A DNA stretch of 64,000 nucleotides from JAWVFM01 sp963841455 (GTDB lineage: Bacteria > Actinomycetota > Thermoleophilia > Solirubrobacterales > 70-9). A program made the position numbers and the translations under genes. Location: positions 62,001 through 126,000 of the forward strand of contig CAWJCU010000003.1 of the NCBI GenBank assembly GCA_963841455.1, written 5' to 3'. Positions 57,822 through 64,000 of this stretch are shown piece after piece (position 1 is the stretch's first letter; every line of letters starts with the position of its first letter). The notes beneath the pieces are model-generated. The model had not been told where the DNA came from and made no database searches. It saw nothing but the letters and a program-made list of their open reading frames with translations.

Positions 57822-60112
57822 TCAGCCCGACTCGATGACGACGAGCTTCGACGAGGTGTCGCCGCCCTTCTGGTTCGACGCCACGGCCTCGACCTTCAGT
57901 CGCCCGTCTCGCTGAAGGGTGGCGGTCGCCGCGGAATCGAGGTTGAGCCCTACGAGCTTCGCGCGGTTGGAGTCGGTCGAGTAGCCCGTGCGGGCAACCC
58001 TGGTCCCGTCGGCGAGGAGCCGTAGGTTGCCGTCGCATGGACGAGCGCCCTGGCAGCCCAGCCACACCCTCGCCTTGCCGGCGGGCGTCGCGAACGCGCG
58101 GTCAGCGTCGAGGCTCGCGCGCGGCTTCCCGAGCCTCGCGTCGGGCCCGATCATGCGGCCGTCGACGGTCTTGCCCTGGCCGGAATCGTTCTTGACCGCG
58201 ACGGTCACACCGAGCGCGCCGCTCCTCGAGCGCCGGAGGCGGCGGGCGCCCTCGTGGGTGAGTGGTGCGCCGAGGAGCGTTCCCCTGTTCCGGCCGAGCT
58301 TGTAGCTCGCCCTTCTTCGCCAGGAGCGTGTCGTCCGCCTTGGCGCGGATGACGAGGCTCCCCGAGCAGCCATTGCCCCCGAGGCAGCCGACGTAGACCT
58401 TCGCCGCCGCTCCCGGACCCGTTGAGGAACACGTCGCCCGCCAGCACCCTGGCCTTGGACTTCTCGGCGGGTGAGCCGTTGGTGGTGAAGGTCAGATCGC
58501 CCCCGGGGGTCGTGCCGCTCGCGTTCGCGGCGACGAGGCGGTAGTGATAGGTGGTATCCGGGTCGAGGCCCGAAAGGGACGCCGTGACCGGCACGGCCAC
58601 CGACCCCGACCCAGCGTCGCTCGAGCTCGTGCTCTGACCGTAGCTCGTGCCGGTGCCGTACTCGAAGTGGTAGTTGGCGTCCTGGCCGTTCGGGTTCACG
58701 GTGCCCGAGACCGTCGCCGCGGACCTGGTGACGTCGCTCGCATCGCCGGTGGTGACCGAGGGTGGCTGAGGTGTCGGGCCGCCGCCGCAGACGCTGCTGG
58801 CGGCCGGTGGGGGGCCGAACCCGAGGTAACGGGCCACGAAGCCGTTCTGCGGAGCGTCGTTGAGGTCGAGAACGTCGCCGGCGACGAGCAAGCGCCCTGA
58901 GGAGTCGATCGCGAGGCCGCGGCCCTCGGCGCCCGAGGGCTGAGTGGTGACGAATGCCTGGGCGCCGTTGGCCTGCAGGCCCCAGACACCGAGGTCCTGA
59001 AGGCCGGAGTCCTGGTAGCGCCCGGCGGCGACGATGCGGTCGCCACCGCTTATGCCGACGGCGTTGGCACCAACGGGCTGGCCCGAGCCGGCGGTCGCCG
59101 AGGGGATGGTGGCGACGCCGCCCGAGCCGAAGCCGGCCTGCGGCTGGCCGGCGCAGCTGAGGCGGACGAAGAGCGCCTGGCGCTGGAGGTCCTGCGTGTC
59201 CCACCCGGCCGCGGCGATGCCGCCGGCCGGGTCGAGGACGGCGTCGTTGAGCGTGGAGTTGGCGCCGCTCACCGGGTGGAAGAACCAGTAGACGCCGGGT
59301 GTGTTGGCGCCGGGCGGCGTCGAGACGCCGCCGAAGCTCGAGTCGAAGGCGCCGTTCGTGTTCAGGCGCGCGACGAAGCCGTTCACCACCTGATGCGCGC
59401 CCGGGCCCGACGGGCCGGAGAGCACGATCTTGCCGTTCGGCTGCACCTCGATGCCCCTCGCGGCCGAGTCCTCGCCGAGGTCGGCGTGGGCGATTCCGGC
59501 CGAGCCGAAGCTCGAGTCGAGGCTGCCGTCGGCGTTGAGGCGGATCGACGACCATGTGCGCGAAGCCGCCCTGCGGCTGGTCGCCGCCGATGACGATCTT
59601 GCCGCCCGGGGCGATGGCGACGCTGCAGGCCGCGGATCGCGAACGTGCTGGGCAGGTCGACGATGCTCACGGCGCCGCCGTTGCCGAAGCTCGAGTCGAG
59701 GGTGCCGTTGGCGTTGAGCCGCGCCACGAGGAGGCCGCCGCTCGCGCAGAACGACCCAAAGCCCGAGCAGTTGTCGCCGGCGACGACGATCTTGCCATCC
59801 GGCTGGATTGCGACCGCGTGCGCGACCCCGCCGGCGACGGCTGTGGCGATGCCGCCGGAGCCGAAGCCGCTCGCGAGCTGGCCAGTCGCCGTGAGCTTGG
59901 CGGCGATCATGTTGCCGCCGGCCTGCCCGACGGCGATCGAGCTGCCGTCGGAGAGGGCGGCGACGCCGTTGAGCTCGGTGCCGATTGGGGGGCTCGACGC
60001 CGCCGGAGCCGAAGCTCGTGTCGAGCTCGCCGGCGGCGGAGGCGCTCGACGGGGCCGCGGCCGCGGCGAGCGAGACCACCGCGACGACGAGCGCGCCGCG
60101 GAGGCGGGTCAA
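57822..60112 (-). pseudogene. Secreted delta-60 repeat protein with several frameshifts
   Basis: A paralog of the gene at 56063. The TTG start at 60112 overlaps the stop codon of the upstream delta-60 gene (TTGA) and begins the signal peptide TRLRGALVVAVVSLAAAAAPSSASA. The frame breaks near 59990 (six G's where five are expected), 59625, 59570, 58425 and 58305; after correction the delta-60 repeats continue and are followed by a fibronectin-III-like domain (PPSVTTGDASDVTRSAATVSGTVNPNG) and further beta domains ending at 57822. Either the gene is decaying or the assembly is poor here, perhaps because of the similar paralogs. Confidence 0.6.
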
Positions 60113-61432
60113 CCGAATCCCCGGTAGGCGACGACGACGCCCTTCTTCGGCTTCCCCGTCAGCTCGTAGCTCGCGCCGGCCGCGAGGATCCGCCCGCCGC
60201 GGCTGATCGCCAGGGCGTTGGCGCGCGCGGACAGGGCGGTGCCGAACGGCGCGGTGCGCGCCGTGCCGCGCTTGATCGCCTTGCCGTGAGAGTCGAGCGA
60301 CCAGAGGCCGACCTCGGCGAGGCCGGAGTCCTGGTAGAAGCCGCCAAGGACGGAGACCCCGTGGCGCGCGATGGCGACGCCGTACGCGCCGGGTAGGGGT
60401 CGGGGGTGACGAACCCGGTCTCGGACGAGACCGTGGCGATCCCGTGCTTGCCGAAGGAGCCTCGCGGGTTGCCGCCCCCGAGAGCCGCACCGCGAGCGCG
60501 AAGGCAGGCGGGCTCGCGCCCCCGGCGGCCGCGCCCCCGGCGAGGATGCCGCCGTGGCCGACCGCGACGGCGCTGAGCTCGGCCGCGCCGCCACCCGCGG
60601 CGTTGGCGGGGACGATGAAGCTACCGCCTTTCCCAAAGCCGCGGTCGAGTTTGCCGCTCGGCTTGAAGCGCGCCACGACCCCCTCCGAGTTCTGAAGGTT
60701 CGGCCGCCTTCGGCCGGCGACGACGATCTTCTTCCCCTGCATCGCGACGGCCTTCGCGGTCGCGACCCGGCCGAGGTCCTGCGAGCCCTCGGCGACCGTG
60801 ACGCCCTTGTTGCCGAAGCCCTTCACGAGCTTTCCGCGCTTATCGAGCTCGGCGAGGGCGATGCGGTCGAACCCGTCGGCGGCGAATGCGCTGCCGGCGG
60901 CGACGACCTTCCCGCCCTTGGCGAGCGCCACGGCGTTGGCGGCGCCGTGCGAGTCCGTGAGCAGGGTCGCGAGACCGTGCTTGCCGAACGAGCCGTCGAG
61001 CTTGCCCCTCTTGGTGAAGCGCACGACAACCATTCCCGAGTTCGCGATGCCCGAGGGGTCCGTCGCGGTCCCCGCGACGACCAGCTTGCCGTCCTTCTGG
61101 ATGGCCACCCCGTGTCCGACCGAGTTCTTGCTCGCGACCTTGGGGCCGAGCGCGACGCGGCCGTGGTGGAACGAGCGATCGGGCTTGCCCGACTTCGTGA
61201 GGCGGGCGACGCCCAGGGTGATGTGTCCGTGCTTGGCGACGTCCCCGGCGACGACGACCTTGCCGTCCCTCTGGACGGCAACGGCCCGCACCTCGAAGCC
61301 CTTCGCGAGCGTCGCTGCGCCGTGCTTGCCGAAGGAGCCGTCGAGCGCGGACGGTTTCCCCTTGGCGAGCGCCAAGCCAACCGCGGCGAAGATGACCCCG
61401 ACCGCGACTATGCCGATCCGCCGTCCCCGCAC
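60109..61432 (-). pseudogene. Secreted delta-60 repeat protein with two frameshifts
   Basis: The GTG at 61432 lies 8 bases from TAGGGT (61441-61446) and begins the signal peptide RGRRIGIVAVGVIFAAVGLALA. Delta-60 repeats follow (LDGSFGKHGAATLAK, KPDRSFHHGRVALG, LDGSFGKHGLATLL and more), with Lys-rich segments in between. Frame breaks are near 60473 and 60391; after them the repeats resume (FYQDSGLAEVGLWSLDSHG) and the protein ends at 60109, where its stop overlaps the start of the next delta-60 gene. The corrected length is about 440 residues. The role is unknown. Confidence 0.62.
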
Positions 61433-61478
61433 AGGGGCCGACCCTAGCATCGCTCGCGGGCCGGTGGTCGCGTTGTCC

Positions 61479-62651
61479 CTATCCCTCGCATCCGACGAAG
61501 GTGACCGCCCCGCCCGGCGACAGCCGCAGCTCGATCCGCTCGGCCGCGGTGGGGAACGAAACCTCGTGGTAGGTCGTCGCCCACGGCTCGGCTGAGACCT
61601 CGAGCTCCATAGGGCGAGGCGCCGCGGCGCCGGCGTCGACCGTGATCGTGCCGGCGGGCGCATTGAGCGCCACCCCGAGGACGAGGCGGCGGGTGGGCGC
61701 GGAGGGCTCCACCCGAAGCCGCGCGAAAGCGGTGGGCAGCGCGAGCGTGCCCTCGCCGGTCCACGCGACGCCCTCGCTCCGCGTCGTCTCCACCGTCCAG
61801 GGCCTGATGAACGCCGGCCGGCGCGAGTGCGGCTGGGGGGTGAGGATCAGGTCGAGCCACGCCCGGGAGAAGGCCGGGGCGAGGTCGGGCCGCTCGCGCT
61901 CCAGGACGCGCGCGAGGGCGAGCTCGTCGGGGCGGACCGGCCGCTCGCCGAAGAGCACGGGCTCGTAGCTGGACGCCACCACGTGCGCGCCGAGGTCCTC
62001 GAACGCCAGCTCGAACTCGTGAAAGCTCACCCCCCGGCCCCAGCGGGCCAGCGCTTCGGCCTCGCGGCCCTCGCGCACCGCCTCCTCCATGGCCTCGCGG
62101 AAGTCCGGGCGCTCGGAGCGCCGCCAGTAGCGCCGGGCGAGGTCGTCGGGCAGCATCGTGAAGAACGGGAGCCGGGTGGTGTGGTCATCGAACGGGAAGA
62201 GGCGATTCGGGGCCTCGCAGACGACGATCACGCCATCCGGGGCGGTCGCCTCGCGGGCGAGGGCGAGGACCTCGAGGCGCTCGTCGAGGGTCAGGTGCTC
62301 GAGCACCGCGTAGAGGAGGAAGACGTCGATCTCGCCGGCTCGAGCGCGGACCGCCTCGACGATCTCGGCGGCCGGGTGGTGGTGGAGCTCGACGTTCTTC
62401 GCGCCGTATTCGGTTACGAACCGCCTTCCGTCGGCGACGTACTCCGCCTCGACGTCGACCCCGATCACACGCTCCGCGCGGGTGCCGAAGGCACACCCCA
62501 CGGGCCCGTGACCGCATCCGTACTCGAGCACGGTCGCGCCCGCGAGGGGGAAGGTCCGTTCGACCCAGGGGACCAGGAAGTCGCGAGCGCGACGCAGGCG
62601 ACTGATCGAGCTGTTCGGATCCTCGCCCCAGAAGGGGTCGTCCGCTTTCAA
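61479..62651 (-). CDS. Class I SAM-dependent methyltransferase with a C-terminal beta domain
   Basis: 390 residues. The N-terminal part is a methyltransferase: ATVLEYGCGHGPVGCAFG (motif I), ERVIGVDVEAEYVADG and FLLYAVLEHLTLDERLEVL, followed by VIVVCEAPNRLFPFDDH. Residues 270-390 (LRVEPSAPTRRLVLGVALNAPAGTITVDAGAA) look like a separate beta-sandwich. Methyltransferases of this class with similar C-terminal additions occur in cell-surface polysaccharide and glycosylation clusters, which would fit the divergent GT-C-like gene. The TTG at 62651 lies 7 bases from TACGCT (62659-62664). Confidence 0.72.
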   Translation of the reverse strand: MKADDPFWGEDPNSSISRLRRARDFLVPWVERTFPLAGATVLEYGCGHGPVGCAFGTRAERVIGVDVEAEYVADGRRFVTEYGAKNVELHHHPAAEIVEAVRARAGEIDVFLLYAVLEHLTLDERLEVLALAREATAPDGVIVVCEAPNRLFPFDDHTTRLPFFTMLPDDLARRYWRRSERPDFREAMEEAVREGREAEALARWGRGVSFHEFELAFEDLGAHVVASSYEPVLFGERPVRPDELALARVLERERPDLAPAFSRAWLDLILTPQPHSRRPAFIRPWTVETTRSEGVAWTGEGTLALPTAFARLRVEPSAPTRRLVLGVALNAPAGTITVDAGAAAPRPMELEVSAEPWATTYHEVSFPTAAERIELRLSPGGAVTFVGCEG

Positions 62652-62677
62652 GCCGGGTAGCGTAGGCGCTGATCCGC

Positions 62678-64000
62678 TTGAACCGGGTGCTGAGAGGCGT
62701 CGATCGGACGGCGGCGATCGTCGCGGCAGTGTTCGTGGCCGGGGCGCTCGTACGCCTCGCCTTCATGTTCGGATACGCGCCCGCGTTCCTCGGCATCCCC
62801 GACTCGGGCTCGTACATCAACTCGGCCGACCACGGGCTGTTCGCGGACGTCTACCACCCGGCCGGCTACCCGCTCTTCGTCCGCGTGCTCCACGGTCTCT
62901 ACCCGCACCTCGGGCTTTTGACCTTCGTCCAGCACCTGCTCGGGCTCGCGACCGCGGCGCTCTGGTACGCGGCGGTGCGGCGGATCACGGGCGGGCGCCT
63001 CCTCGGGCTGATCCCCGCGGCCGTCGTGCTCTTCGACGGGTTCGGGCTCTGGATCGAGCACGCTCCGCTGAGCGACCCGCTGTTCGGCTTCCTCGTCGCG
63101 GGGGCGGTGTACGGGGCGGTGCGCGCCTCCCGCGGGCCGTGGTGGGGCCTGGCGCTGGTGGCGGCGGGGATCGTCGCGGCCGGGACGGTGCGGCCCGTGG
63201 GCTTCGCCCTCGCCCTCCCAATCGCAGTCTGGCTCGTGTTCGCGCAGAGCAGCGAGGGGAGCCGGCGCTTCCTCCCGGGAGCCGCGGTCTTCGTGGCCGT
63301 CATCGCCGGCGCCTTCGGCTACGCGCTCGTCCAGGGCTCCGAGACCGGCGTCACACAGCTCACCGTCAGCTGGGGCCGGCTCGTCTACGCGCGCGCCGCC
63401 CAGTTCGCCGACTGCTCCCAGTTCACGCCGCCGGCGGGGACGAGGCGACTGTGCGAGCAGCGCCCAACGGGCTCGCGGGGGAGCGTCAACCAGTACCTGA
63501 CCGGAGCGCCGGACAAGGCGCGGACCGCTCCCGGCGACCGCTCCATCAGTCCCGCCTGGCGCGTCTTCGGCCCGCCGCCGGCCGGCAACTCGGAGCTGGC
63601 CGCGTTCGGCCGCACGGCGATCCTCCATCAGCCGCTCGACTACGTCGGCGCCGTCGCTCGTGACTTCCACTACTTCTGGGTCGACGACCACGCCCGCTTC
63701 ATCGACGCAGCCGGACGTCTCGACCCGAATGTCCTCGCCGCGGTCTCGGCGTACTACGCGGACACCGCCGTGGACGCCGACGTTCCCGGCGCGCTGAGTT
63801 GGTACGGGCGCCAGATCGACCTCAGGGGAATACTCGTGATCGCCCTCCTCGTCGCGTCGATCGCCGCGATCCCGTGCTGCCGCGGTGCGCGAGAGCGCCG
63901 CGACGTTGCGCTGCTGGCCGCCGTCGGCTGGCTCCTGCCGCTGGCGTCGGTCGCCACCGCGGGGGCGGACCCCCGCTACCTCCTGCCCGCGTACGGACCC
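62678..64000 (+). CDS. GT-C-type membrane glycosyltransferase (partial, runs off the window)
   Basis: The frame is open to the last base, so only the first 441 codons are present. The N-terminus is a membrane helix, followed by the extracytoplasmic loop FLGIPDSGSYINSADHGLFADVYHPAGYPLFVRV, which resembles the catalytic Asp loop of GT39 and ArnT-like transferases that use polyprenyl-phosphate sugars. Nine or more hydrophobic segments follow. It would use a donor such as polyprenyl-phosphate mannose, made by the enzyme at 18078. TTG 62678 lies 9 bases after TAGGCG; GTG 62687 is the alternative. A TAG at 62663 excludes a longer N-terminus. Confidence 0.72.
   Translation, partial: MNRVLRGVDRTAAIVAAVFVAGALVRLAFMFGYAPAFLGIPDSGSYINSADHGLFADVYHPAGYPLFVRVLHGLYPHLGLLTFVQHLLGLATAALWYAAVRRITGGRLLGLIPAAVVLFDGFGLWIEHAPLSDPLFGFLVAGAVYGAVRASRGPWWGLALVAAGIVAAGTVRPVGFALALPIAVWLVFAQSSEGSRRFLPGAAVFVAVIAGAFGYALVQGSETGVTQLTVSWGRLVYARAAQFADCSQFTPPAGTRRLCEQRPTGSRGSVNQYLTGAPDKARTAPGDRSISPAWRVFGPPPAGNSELAAFGRTAILHQPLDYVGAVARDFHYFWVDDHARFIDAAGRLDPNVLAAVSAYYADTAVDADVPGALSWYGRQIDLRGILVIALLVASIAAIPCCRGARERRDVALLAAVGWLLPLASVATAGADPRYLLPAYGP

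Noticed and set aside
1..64000. CRISPR array, insertion sequence or prophage
   Set aside because: No regularly spaced direct repeats, transposase, integrase or phage structural genes were found.

Overview
The window is very GC-rich, densely coded bacterial DNA. It has frequent GTG and TTG starts and many genes whose -10-like hexamer sits only 6-9 nt before the start codon. The gene content points to a high-GC actinobacterium, most likely class Thermoleophilia (Solirubrobacterales or relatives). Supporting hints are a secreted protein with a CLALFVALSGTA signal peptide, families of secreted delta-60 and FG-GAP proteins, a DUF2342-type metallopeptidase, an actinobacterial-style Mrp and a CIRCE-controlled groESL. 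This placement is inference from gene style; no rRNA or tRNA gene is present to confirm it. Several genes are broken by single-base insertions, often in G or C runs, so the sequence may be a metagenome-derived or imperfectly polished assembly.

Layout. 0-5 kb: the end of a DUF1385 protein, an FtsH-type protease with only one membrane segment, methylmalonyl-CoA epimerase, a methyltransferase, a PAP2 phosphatase and the GTPase YchF. 5-16.7 kb: a CrtC-like lipocalin protein, SpoIID-like protein, succinate-semialdehyde dehydrogenase, secreted hydrolase, creatininase-family enzyme, MsrA, fumarase and IleS. 16.7-30 kb: a thioredoxin/secreted protein/HXXEE operon, polyprenol-phosphate mannosyltransferase, PolX, OtsB, a split TauE/SafE transporter, YhaM-like exonuclease, PAC2 protein, AdnA/AddB-like helicase-nuclease, IMPase and a DUF2342 zinc protease. 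30-36.5 kb: a basic stress-type protein with a SigB-like promoter, a candidate structured RNA with a strong terminator, a large secreted beta-helix/FG-GAP protein, Mrp, an SRPBCC protein, ferredoxin and an SDR protein. 36.5-42.5 kb: groEL/groES with CIRCE and, upstream on the same strand, ASCH, Pcm, Crp and GNAT genes, then a divergent LysR regulator.

42.5-64 kb is the accessory, envelope-directed part. It opens with a three-part fusion: a MauE-like membrane domain, a thioredoxin domain with CGPC, and a 280-residue tail with about 54 cysteines. Then come a Thermoleophilia-type repeat protein and an Lhr helicase, followed by a tandem array of four paralogous secreted proteins (one an internal-deletion pseudogene) that share promoter and terminator sequences and a basic His-containing C-terminal tail. 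Three delta-60 repeat secreted proteins (two heavily frameshifted), a SAM methyltransferase and the start of a GT-C-type membrane glycosyltransferase close the window.

The best candidates for undescribed biology are the MauE-thioredoxin-cysteine-rich fusion, the secreted tail-bearing paralog array with its cloned control elements, the structured RNA near 30.6 kb, and a palindromic dispersed repeat present at 13.4 and 20.6 kb.
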